Shown: positions 1-5,608 of the stretch, in pieces | Position numbering within the stretch: the stretch's first letter is position 1 | Layout of the letters: the number at the start of each line of letters is the position of its first letter | Assembly: GCA_947460065.1 (NCBI GenBank) | Contig: CANHGF010000188.1 | Coordinates: 1 to 5,608, forward strand | Length of the DNA: 5,608 bases | Source: Comamonadaceae bacterium | GTDB taxonomy: Bacteria > Pseudomonadota > Gammaproteobacteria > Burkholderiales > Burkholderiaceae_C | Direction of reading: 5' to 3' | Program-made: the position numbers and the translations under genes | The notes under the pieces: generated by a model | Database searches by the model: none | Told to the model about the DNA's origin: nothing | What the model saw: only the letters and a program-made list of their open reading frames with translations

Positions 1-229
1 ACGTCAAAAAAGTTGATCGATTCCAATGTAGAGCTGATCAAAGTGGCGCCTTGCTCTTGGCAGCACTTCAATCATTCCCGCCCGCACTTTGTTAAAAAAT
101 GTGTTGGCGCATTCAAATGCATAGGCATACGAGCGCGTGCATCTGCCCTGCACTCGACATGGCGAGTGAGCCAGGAGCTCTTCAAAACGAGCGGCCGAGC
201 ACCAGGGCGCCAAGCGCCCCACGCAGACA
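1..229. other. Downstream region with no supported gene
   Basis: This stretch after the operon is visibly AT-richer at its left end than the genes. A minus-strand frame of 77 codons (237-4) and a plus-strand frame of 85 codons (13-270) both span it; neither shows a recognisable domain or a good ribosome site, the minus frame starts inside the 230-252 hairpin, and the plus frame runs into the end of the solute-binding protein gene. The minus frame's second half (from YAYAFECANTFF to the end) looks slightly more protein-like, so a small gene cannot be excluded. A 6-bp inverted repeat lies at 151-156/163-168. No tRNA shape was found. Confidence 0.35.
6..41 (-). terminator. Weak stem followed by six T, possible second terminator
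   Basis: On the minus strand TTGATC (41-36) and GATCAA (18-13) can pair across a 17-nt loop, followed by C and six T (11-6). The T-run is typical of an intrinsic terminator, but the stem is short and AT-rich and the loop long, so this is tentative. Confidence 0.2.
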
Positions 230-252
230 GCCGTCACCTGGGCGGTGACGGC
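230..252 (-). terminator. GC-rich hairpin after the operon, possible terminator
   Basis: A perfect 9-bp inverted repeat (gccgtcacc at 230-238, ggtgacggc at 244-252) with a 5-nt loop begins seven bases after the stop of the last gene. Position and strength suit transcription termination or 3'-end protection. No T-run follows on the minus strand, so it is not a textbook intrinsic terminator. A second small hairpin lies at 205-219 (6-bp stem GGGCGC/GCGCCC, 3-nt loop). Confidence 0.5.
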
Positions 253-259
253 GCGCGGT

Positions 260-1072
260 TTACTCGGTGATCATGGGCCAGGGCTTGGACAAATCGGCCA
301 GGCCGTTGCGCTCGAGCACCTCTTCCCACTGCGGGCTGCGCTTGAATTCGGCCAAAGCCTTGTTGAAGTCCCGCAGCTCCTGTTGGCTGAAATGGACTTT
401 GGAAAAAGCCGCCACAAAGGGCACCGAGCCAGCGGCGTTGTCCAGCACCAGCAGGCGCTTCATGATGCCTTCGCTGCGCATGGCAAAGGTGTCTGAGATG
501 GCCGAGAACAAAATGGCGTCCATTTGCTCGAACAGCAAGGCACGCAACATCTCACCGTCGGTGGTGTAGCGTTCAAGCACGATGCCAGGCTTGTTTTCCA
601 GCATGGGATAGCGGTAACCCTGGCGCGCGCCCAGGCGTTTGCCTTTGAGATCGGCCAGGCTTTTGAGCGCAAAGCCCTTGTCCCTGAGAGTCACCACAAT
701 GTTGGACTCATTGACCAGTGGCTCTGACAACCACAAGGTGCTGGCCAGGCGGGGTGTGGGCACGACCACCGTGGCCGCGCTGAGTTTGCCGCTAACGGCT
801 TCGAGCAGAGCATCTCCTGTGGGCATGATGATGTACTGCGGCGTCTTGCCCATGCGTTTGAGCAGCGCGTCCATGGTTTCAAGGAATATGCCCTCAGGGC
901 CAGCCTTGCCCAATTGGGCAAACATATTGCCAGGCACAGCCACGCGAAAAACAGGAGCGCCCGCCTGGCTGGTTTGGGCCAGGGCCAGGGGGCTCATGAA
1001 AACCAGCAAGCAGGACAAGGCCGTGCGCAGGTGGATTCTGCGGCTCAAAGCCGCCCAGGTGTTGTCAAGCAT
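260..1072 (-). CDS. Periplasmic solute-binding protein, SBP_bac_3 (ABC-type amino-acid-binding-like)
   Basis: 270 residues. A signal peptide (RRIHLRTALSCLLVF, cleavage after LALA, about 32) is followed by a two-lobe binding-protein fold: FRVAVPGN opens strand 1 (42-49), GIFLETMDALLKRMG (61-75) is the first helix, VVVPTPRLASTLWLSEPLV (102-120) matches the ligand-loop region with an Arg (R108) near the position used by amino-acid binders, and DLKGKRLGARQGYRYP (131-146) begins lobe 2; QMDAILFSAISD (173-184) fits the return hinge. Length is normal for the family. The ligand cannot be read from sequence: the classic SFDGLIP-type motifs are changed. No permease or ATPase gene lies nearby, so it may act as a sensor or accessory protein instead of feeding an importer. 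It is the last gene of the operon. The ATG overlaps the preceding TGA and has a good ribosome site (AAGGG, six-base spacing), so the start is secure. Confidence 0.85.
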   Translation of the reverse strand: MLDNTWAALSRRIHLRTALSCLLVFMSPLALAQTSQAGAPVFRVAVPGNMFAQLGKAGPEGIFLETMDALLKRMGKTPQYIIMPTGDALLEAVSGKLSAATVVVPTPRLASTLWLSEPLVNESNIVVTLRDKGFALKSLADLKGKRLGARQGYRYPMLENKPGIVLERYTTDGEMLRALLFEQMDAILFSAISDTFAMRSEGIMKRLLVLDNAAGSVPFVAAFSKVHFSQQELRDFNKALAEFKRSPQWEEVLERNGLADLSKPWPMITE

Positions 1073-2073
1073 CAGACACCCTTGATGGAAGTGGCGGGAA
1101 AACCCGGCGCGCCCTGACCTGAAGGCATTGAAGAGGGCAGGCCAGACGGTGAGGCAGGGGGGGCGAGACCGGGGGTGGGAGCCAAGCCGGGCAAAGCGTC
1201 GGGCGCAGCCGCTGGTGCTTCAGCGGGGTCAGGCTCTGGGGCGGCGGGGCAAGCGCCAATGCTGCCGTTGGGCAGTTTGGCCTTGCATAAGTTGGCCCCC
1301 GCCAAAATGGTGTTGCGCAGCGTGGCGCCCGTCAGATCAGCGCCAGACAGATTGGCGCCACTGAAGTTGTTGGCCTCCAACACAGCGTTTTGGAAATTGG
1401 CCTTGCTGAGGTCGGCATTGCGAAAGTTGACCTGCTGCAAAAAAGTGGCCACGAAGCTGGCACCCCGGATGGAAGAGCCCGACAGGTCGGAGTTCTTGAG
1501 GTCACAGCCCTCAAAATTGACATTGTCCAGGGTGCTGCCCTGCATGTCGGTGTCGCGCACCCGGGAGTTCTCCAAGTTGGCGTGGCTCAGGTCGGCCTGT
1601 CGCAAGTTGGCATTGCTAAAGCGCGCCGCCGTCAGGTTGGCCCGCCGCATGAGCGCGGCAACCATACTCACGCCCGCCATTTCGCTGCGGTTGAGGTTGG
1701 CGCCCGACAGGTTGGCCATGTGAAAGTTCGCGCCCCTGAAAGAAGAGCGGAACATGGTGGCGTTTTCCAGTGTGGCTTTGGACAAATCGGCGCCATCGAG
1801 GTCTGACCATTCCATACGCACTTGCACCAAGTTGCTGGAGGTCAGGCTGCTGTTTTTCAGCACCGACCAGGAAAAGTTGGCACCGTGCAAAAAGGCGCCT
1901 GTCACATCCACGCGCTTGAAGTTGCGCACCGACAGGTCTTCATAGCGCAGGTCGCAAAAACGGCAGACCAGCGTATCGCTGCTGTAGGTTCTGCGCCGCC
2001 CATCGTTTTGGGCCTGGGCAGGCAACAGTGCAAGCAACACACTGGCACTCAAAATCACAGTTCGAATGTTCAT
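1072..2073 (-). CDS. Exported pentapeptide-repeat protein with Pro/Ala-rich tail
   Basis: 333 residues from the ATG at 2073. Residues 1-21 form a clean signal peptide (MNIR, hydrophobic VILSASVLLALLP, cleavage after AQA), so the protein should be periplasmic or surface-exposed. About 41-268 is a nearly unbroken run of roughly 45 pentapeptide repeats of the A(N/D)LXX type (GANLSGADLTGATL and similar), which fold as a right-handed four-sided beta-helix of about 11 turns. Cys37 and Cys40 form a CxxC just before the helix; Cys263 and Cys275 flank its end and Cys190 lies inside, so disulfides are possible. Residues 276-333 are Pro/Ala/Gly/Ser-rich and probably disordered. A TTG at 2091, sharing two bases with the upstream TGA, would add six residues; the ATG gives the better signal peptide and leaves a 14-nt gap. 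The stop overlaps the next start. Pentapeptide proteins have no single function (some are DNA mimics, many are unassigned); export argues against a DNA-gyrase role. Confidence 0.9.
   Translation of the reverse strand: MNIRTVILSASVLLALLPAQAQNDGRRRTYSSDTLVCRFCDLRYEDLSVRNFKRVDVTGAFLHGANFSWSVLKNSSLTSSNLVQVRMEWSDLDGADLSKATLENATMFRSSFRGANFHMANLSGANLNRSEMAGVSMVAALMRRANLTAARFSNANLRQADLSHANLENSRVRDTDMQGSTLDNVNFEGCDLKNSDLSGSSIRGASFVATFLQQVNFRNADLSKANFQNAVLEANNFSGANLSGADLTGATLRNTILAGANLCKAKLPNGSIGACPAAPEPDPAEAPAAAPDALPGLAPTPGLAPPASPSGLPSSMPSGQGAPGFPATSIKGV
1079..1083 (-). promoter_or_regulatory. Ribosome binding site for the solute-binding protein gene
   Basis: On the minus strand AAGGG lies six bases before the ATG at 1072, inside the last codons of the pentapeptide-repeat gene. 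It is the only strong Shine-Dalgarno match at any start in this operon and fixes the start that overlaps the upstream TGA. Confidence 0.65.
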
Positions 2074-2087
2074 GAAGCGCAGCCTGT

Positions 2088-4025
2088 TCAATAATGCAAA
2101 AAGTCGAGGACTTTGCCCAAGCGGTCTTTGATTGAGCGCATGTCGGTCCAGTTTTCAAGCAAAACGTCGCCGGTTCTGAACTCGCGGTAAAGCGAGTTTT
2201 CTTGCAGCTGGCGAAACGTTGAAGCCCAGTTCGGGTAAGGCCGAAACCAGTCTGCGTAACGCGCACGCAGGCTGGCAAAGGGTCGCTCTTCTTCACTCAG
2301 GCTTTTTTCATAAGCTTGGCGGGCCTTTTCAGGTTGGTACACATACTGCGCCGGTCTGGGTGTGATCAGGATCAGGGTGGATTTTTGGTAGTCGCGCGAG
2401 GTGCGGTTGGCAAACAGGTATTGCACCAAAGGGATGTCTTGCAAGAGCGGCACGCCGTCGCGGGTGATCTCGCCTTCCTTCTCGCTCAGTCCACCCAAAA
2501 TCAAGGTCTCTCCGGGGCGCATCACCACACTGGCATCGATCCGACTTTTGGAGGTCTCGACCCGGGCATTAAAGCCGCTGAGGTTGTTGTTGGGCGTCTT
2601 GATAAACGTACGCTGGGCCAGCACCTTGAGGTTGATCCGACCGTCATCCAAAAAGGTGGGCGTGACCTGCAAGGTCGTGCCAATGTCCTTGACGATGTTC
2701 ACCGGGTTGGAGGCATTAACGCCCGAGCTGACCACCACCGCGTTGAGCTCAGCGCCCGAGAAAAACTCGGACGCCCGGCCTGCGGTGGCCACCAGGGTGG
2801 GTCGTGCCAAGATTTCGTTGCGGGCACTGTTGATGTTGAAGATGTTCAGGCTGTATTTCACCGACGGCACAGAAATCAAGCGCGTGATGGAAGAGATTTG
2901 AGAACGGTCTCCCGAATCATTGACATTGGCTCTCGTTTCCCGCGAATAAGCAGGACCGTTTGACCCGCCAAACTGCACCTCCAAGCCACGCAACAGGTTC
3001 ATGCCTTGCTGGTTGGAATAATCTTCTTCAGTGGAGATGATGACTACATCCACCACCACCATTTTGTCCATGCCGGGTGCCCCGGGCGGTGGGAGCTGGC
3101 CAGGCATGCCACCAAAGCCGCCGCCGGGGGCACCAAAGCCGCCGCCAGGCGCGCCAAAACCCCCTCCAGGGGCCCCAAAGCCGCCACCGGGCGGCGCGCC
3201 AAACTGGGTTTTGAGCATGGCCGGGTTGTTGTGCACGCCCTGCCAGTCGCCGAGGCGGCGCTCTACAAAGCTGCGGGTGGTAGGCGAGACCTTCTCATTG
3301 AGCTGGGCCAGGTAGGCGCGCGCTTTGTCGGGCTCGCCCACGGCCGCCATGATGACCGAGGCATTGCGGATTTCCACCTGGGTCTTCACGCCGCCCATGG
3401 CTTCCAGCGCATTGATGGCGCCAGCGGCCAGGTCTGGCGAGCCTGAGCGGTAGGCCGCATAGGCAAAGGCGTTGAGCACATCGGCGTCGTCGGGGCGAAG
3501 GTACATGGCCTCGGCCAAGTCCAGCCTAGCCTGTTCAAACTTGGAGGTGTCTATGTGCAGCAGGCCCGACAGCAGGTGGGCCTGCCAGTTGGACTCGTCA
3601 AAGCGAATGGCCTGCTGGTAGCCCTGCGCAGCCAATTCGTAGGAACCGGCGCCACCTTCGCGCGCTTGCAGGTGGTAGATCAAGCCGTTGACCAAGTGGT
3701 AGTAAGAGCGGTCCACCCGCAGGCGCAAGGCAGCATTGATTTTTTCTGAGGCTTTTTTGAGCTCTTTTTGCTGAATCAACGCAATGGCCTCGCGGGCCAA
3801 TTTGTCCGATTCGGTCATTGGCGTGGCCATGGCGTCGGACTGGGCAATGTCATCGGCCGTGCGGTTAATTAGCAAGCGCTGTGGCGCCGCGGGCTGGACT
3901 TGGGCCTGCCCACCAGCCGCCATCGAGGACCAGGGAAAAGCGACAAGCAAGGCGGCCAGCAAAGGAAGACGTTGGAGTGCAAAGCGCATGTTCATGATCC
4001 ACAAGGGGGGTGTAAAAGATTTCAT
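2088..4025 (-). CDS. TPR-containing secretin (type II/III secretion system outer-membrane pore family)
   Basis: 645 residues from the ATG at 4025. Order: signal peptide (charged start, hydrophobic LPLLAALLVAF at 20-30, cleavage near SSMA-A about 36); TPR-like helical pairs at about 70-245, for example YELAAQGYQQAIRFDESNWQ and FEQARLDLAEAMYLRPDD; a linker of FGAPGGG repeats (275-318); a secretin domain (about 322-558) with LARPTLVATAGRASEFFSGAE (406-426) and the family signature VPLLQDIPLVQYLF (525-538); then an aromatic/charged tail of about 85 residues. Secretins assemble multimeric outer-membrane channels for protein or pilus export. The usual N0/N1/N2 ring domains are not recognisable; TPRs stand in their place. 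Start choice: the ATG at 4025 overlaps the upstream TGA. ATGs at 3995 and 3989 give a shorter, more typical signal peptide and are real alternatives; no start has a strong ribosome site. An in-frame extension to 4199 lies inside the membrane-protein gene and reads as out-of-frame sequence. Family call is firm; the exported substrate is unknown. Confidence 0.9.
   Translation of the reverse strand: MKSFTPPLWIMNMRFALQRLPLLAALLVAFPWSSMAAGGQAQVQPAAPQRLLINRTADDIAQSDAMATPMTESDKLAREAIALIQQKELKKASEKINAALRLRVDRSYYHLVNGLIYHLQAREGGAGSYELAAQGYQQAIRFDESNWQAHLLSGLLHIDTSKFEQARLDLAEAMYLRPDDADVLNAFAYAAYRSGSPDLAAGAINALEAMGGVKTQVEIRNASVIMAAVGEPDKARAYLAQLNEKVSPTTRSFVERRLGDWQGVHNNPAMLKTQFGAPPGGGFGAPGGGFGAPGGGFGAPGGGFGGMPGQLPPPGAPGMDKMVVVDVVIISTEEDYSNQQGMNLLRGLEVQFGGSNGPAYSRETRANVNDSGDRSQISSITRLISVPSVKYSLNIFNINSARNEILARPTLVATAGRASEFFSGAELNAVVVSSGVNASNPVNIVKDIGTTLQVTPTFLDDGRINLKVLAQRTFIKTPNNNLSGFNARVETSKSRIDASVVMRPGETLILGGLSEKEGEITRDGVPLLQDIPLVQYLFANRTSRDYQKSTLILITPRPAQYVYQPEKARQAYEKSLSEEERPFASLRARYADWFRPYPNWASTFRQLQENSLYREFRTGDVLLENWTDMRSIKDRLGKVLDFLHY
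3112..3195 (-). repeat. Four tandem 21-bp repeats encoding FGAPGGG linker
   Basis: Units at 3112-3132, 3133-3153, 3154-3174 and 3175-3195, each about seven codons (phenylalanine, glycine, alanine, proline, then glycines), with a partial fifth copy (FGAPP) encoded up to 3203. Bases vary mostly at third positions, so the peptide is better conserved than the DNA. They code for the flexible linker between the TPR part and the secretin domain. Confidence 0.9.
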
Positions 4026-4807
4026 CAGCCGCCCAGGGTGCCCATTTGGACCAGGGCGTTGCGAATGGGCTCGGCTGAGACTGAGTGCTGGCCCGCAAAA
4101 ATGCCTGAGGTGGTAATTAGCACGGTGAGCATCAGGCTCACGCCGCAGGTCACCCCGCCCACCCAAGTGATCATTTTGCTCAGGGGATTTTGCAGCCAAC
4201 CGAAGAGCATCAAAAAGAACAAGGCGGTGAAGATGGCGTACCAGTAAAACGCAGGCAGCTTGACCATGCTGGCCGAGATTCTGGCCTCGCGCAGGTCATT
4301 GAGTTGGTTGACCGACTGGATGATCTCCGAGCGCGCCACCTGCTGCTCGGGCGTCTGCGGCTCGAGCTGCTTGGAGATGGTGGATATCACGCGCAGGTCT
4401 TCGCTGGCAGTGCTCGCACGCTCGCCCCGCGCAAGCACCGGCCACTCGTCCTTGACCAAGTGCTCGGCATAGGTGCGCAGCACCAAGCGCATGGCGTCGG
4501 TGTCGTCGGTGGCAAAGGACTCGTAAGCGCGGTCCATCTTGAGCATGACGGTGGCCTCGCGCGAGACGATGTCCTCGGCCCCCCGGTAGTCGCCTTGGGC
4601 GCGCACCATGCAAAAAGCCAGCAACAGCAAGCTCAGCGAAATAAAGAGCTTGAAGGACTCTTCGGCCCCTCGGGACAAGTTGTCCTCCACTTTGATCTTG
4701 AAGCGGTGACGCAACAGGGAGGGAATCAAGGTGGTCACGCTCAAACCCGTGAACAGGAGCATTGCTCCGATTTGCAAATTACTGAAGGAATGGAACCAGG
4801 CCAACAT
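4025..4807 (-). CDS. DUF4239 (bestrophin-like) four-helix inner-membrane protein
   Basis: 260 residues from the ATG at 4807. Four hydrophobic helices are visible at about 11-32, 53-70, 186-204 and 211-233: two at each end, around a polar, mostly helical loop of about 110 residues (71-183). This two-plus-two layout matches the DUF4239 family, as do the FKLFISLSLLLLAF second helix and the NQLNDLREARISAS stretch followed by LP just before helix 3. Some of that family are called bestrophin-like, but transport activity has not been shown here. It presumably sits in the inner membrane. A TTG at 4822, directly abutting the upstream stop, would add five residues (MDVFF). I prefer the ATG, which puts a GGA 10 nt upstream and starts MLAWFHSFSN, similar to relatives as I recall them; the ribosome site is weak either way. 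The stop overlaps the proposed start of the secretin gene (TGATG), suggesting coupled translation. Confidence 0.8.
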   Translation of the reverse strand: MLAWFHSFSNLQIGAMLLFTGLSVTTLIPSLLRHRFKIKVEDNLSRGAEESFKLFISLSLLLLAFCMVRAQGDYRGAEDIVSREATVMLKMDRAYESFATDDTDAMRLVLRTYAEHLVKDEWPVLARGERASTASEDLRVISTISKQLEPQTPEQQVARSEIIQSVNQLNDLREARISASMVKLPAFYWYAIFTALFFLMLFGWLQNPLSKMITWVGGVTCGVSLMLTVLITTSGIFAGQHSVSAEPIRNALVQMGTLGG

Positions 4808-4822
4808 AAAGAAAACGTCCAA

Positions 4823-5608
4823 TCAAGGCAAAATTCGAAGACTGATTAAATTCAGGAAATTGACCGCTTCCATGGTCTCTTCCTGCAGGGTGACGCTCTT
4901 GGAGTGCCTGACCTTTTGTTTGGTCGAGGAACTGCGCAAAGAGGGCACAGAGTCAAAAGATTGCGTCATCTCACTGGGCGGCGGCAGCAAGGCATCGCGC
5001 TCAGGCTCGCGAGGCACGACCTTGCTTTCGGCGAGCAAGGGGTTTTGCGCACCCACCTTGTCCACCACAGCGCTGCCAAAGTCCCGCAAGGCCGCAGGCG
5101 GCGGGTTGGCTTGCTGCAAGTCCCGCAAGGCCGCAGGCGGCGGGTTGGCTTGCTGCGAGTCCCGCAAGGCCACAGGCGGTGGGTTGGCTTGCTTCAGCCC
5201 TGCGGCTTGCGCCACAGGGCTGGACTGAATGCGGATGGCCGCCTGGGGCCTGGCCAAGGTGTCACCGCCTGTGCGGCTGGCCTGCATGCGTGCCCGCATG
5301 GCTTCCACCGAGGCAGTGCGGGCCGCCGCCGTGGCGCCCGTGAGCACCTGCGAACGAGCAGCGGCCACCCGGCTGGACACCGCCGCAGCCTGGGCCGCAA
5401 GCACGCTCTTGGCAGGCATGGCGCGGCTGGCAACTGCAGCGCTGGCCGATGTGTCCTTGCCCGCCTCTGGCGACTTGCCGCTTGCGGCTTTGGCGGGGCG
5501 ACCCGATGCATCGGGTTTACCACCGCCACCTGCGCTGCCGCTGCCACCCGATGATCCTGCGCCACTGGAAGGCGCGAGGGCGGGGGCTGGGGCTGGGGCA
5601 GCGCCTCT
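4823..5608 (-). CDS. C-terminal part of an Ala/Pro/Gly/Ser-rich low-complexity protein, 5' end outside window
   Basis: I do not recognise this protein. The frame is open from the window edge (5608) to a TGA at 4823-4825, giving 261 visible residues; I translated 5420-5608 by hand and found no stop, so the first in-frame ATG (5419) is probably internal. Visible residues 1-40 are Ala/Pro then Gly/Ser-rich, like a flexible linker. About 55-115 is Ala-rich with spaced Arg and could be helical. Residues 138-176 are three 13-residue repeats of the form xxQANPPPxALRD, followed by a polar Ser/Lys/Glu tail that ends in a short hydrophobic stretch (AVNFLNLISLRILP). No membrane segment or catalytic motif is visible in this part. 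It is the first gene seen in the operon; its stop lies 15 nt before the ATG of the DUF4239 gene. A folded or membrane-anchored domain may lie in the missing N-terminus. The reading frame is secure; the function is unknown. Confidence 0.72.
   Translation of the reverse strand, partial: RGAAPAPAPALAPSSGAGSSGGSGSAGGGGKPDASGRPAKAASGKSPEAGKDTSASAAVASRAMPAKSVLAAQAAAVSSRVAAARSQVLTGATAAARTASVEAMRARMQASRTGGDTLARPQAAIRIQSSPVAQAAGLKQANPPPVALRDSQQANPPPAALRDLQQANPPPAALRDFGSAVVDKVGAQNPLLAESKVVPREPERDALLPPPSEMTQSFDSVPSLRSSSTKQKVRHSKSVTLQEETMEAVNFLNLISLRILP
5081..5197 (-). repeat. Three tandem 39-bp repeats encoding 13-residue NPPP repeats
   Basis: Units at 5081-5119, 5120-5158 and 5159-5197. The first two differ at one base of 39; the third differs from the second at five. 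The unit is a multiple of three, so the reading frame is kept, and each copy encodes xxQANPPPxALRD. Near-identity at the DNA level points to recent duplication, and copy number may vary between strains. Confidence 0.93.

Noticed and set aside
639..1085. Plus-strand open frame of 148 codons
   Set aside because: Antisense to the solute-binding protein gene, with no recognisable family features.
1175..1723. Plus-strand open frame of 182 codons with Leu/Ala/Arg-rich repeats
   Set aside because: It is the antisense reading of the pentapeptide repeats; its periodicity comes from the A(N/D)LXX codons of the real gene.
2316..2963. Plus-strand open frame of 215 codons
   Set aside because: Antisense to the conserved secretin core; the absence of stops reflects high GC content, and no domain is recognisable.
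4026..4199. 58-residue N-terminal extension of the secretin frame
   Set aside because: It lies wholly inside the membrane-protein gene, has no protein-like character, and would bury the signal peptide; starts at 4025, 3995 or 3989 fit export.
4826..4870. AT-rich stretch as a promoter for the DUF4239-secretin genes
   Set aside because: No convincing -35/-10 pair at proper spacing was found on the minus strand, and the genes are tightly coupled to the upstream one.
5081..5197. CRISPR array
   Set aside because: The 39-bp units abut directly with no spacers and are in frame inside a gene.
4904..5554. Plus-strand open frame of 216 codons with QGRRRRVGLL repeats
   Set aside because: The repeats are the complement of the 39-bp units in the minus-strand gene; an Arg/His/Gly-rich composition is typical of an antisense shadow in GC-rich DNA.

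Overview
The window is GC-rich overall, with an AT-richer left end. It reads as one compact, five-gene, single-strand (minus) operon from a Gram-negative bacterium. An outer-membrane secretin, three signal peptides and the codon use all point to a Gram-negative; a betaproteobacterium (Burkholderiales/Comamonadaceae-like) is my best guess, by inference only. No phage, IS, tRNA, rRNA or CRISPR feature was seen.

Layout in transcription order (right to left): (1) 5608-4823, the C-terminal 261 residues of an Ala/Pro/Gly/Ser-rich, apparently disordered protein whose start lies outside the window; it carries three 13-residue tandem repeats. (2) 4807-4025, a four-helix inner-membrane protein of the DUF4239 (bestrophin-like) type. 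(3) 4025-2088, an exported protein with TPR-like helices, a Gly-rich linker and a secretin domain, which would form an outer-membrane pore. (4) 2073-1072, an exported pentapeptide-repeat protein with a Pro/Ala-rich tail and an N-terminal CxxC. (5) 1072-260, an exported solute-binding protein of the SBP_bac_3 class with no transporter genes beside it. A GC-rich hairpin (230-252) follows the last stop codon; the remaining 1-229 holds no gene I can support.

The genes are joined stop-to-start: TGATG overlaps at 4023-4027 and 1070-1074, and gaps of about 15 nt or less elsewhere, so translation is probably coupled and the products are probably made together. One membrane protein, one secretin and two predicted periplasmic proteins suggest a cell-envelope machine. 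The combination is not a canonical type II secretion, type III secretion, type IV pilus or Tad locus as far as this window shows: no ATPase, pilin, prepilin peptidase or GspC/PilP-like partner is present here. Any such parts could lie upstream of 5608. The function of the set is unknown.
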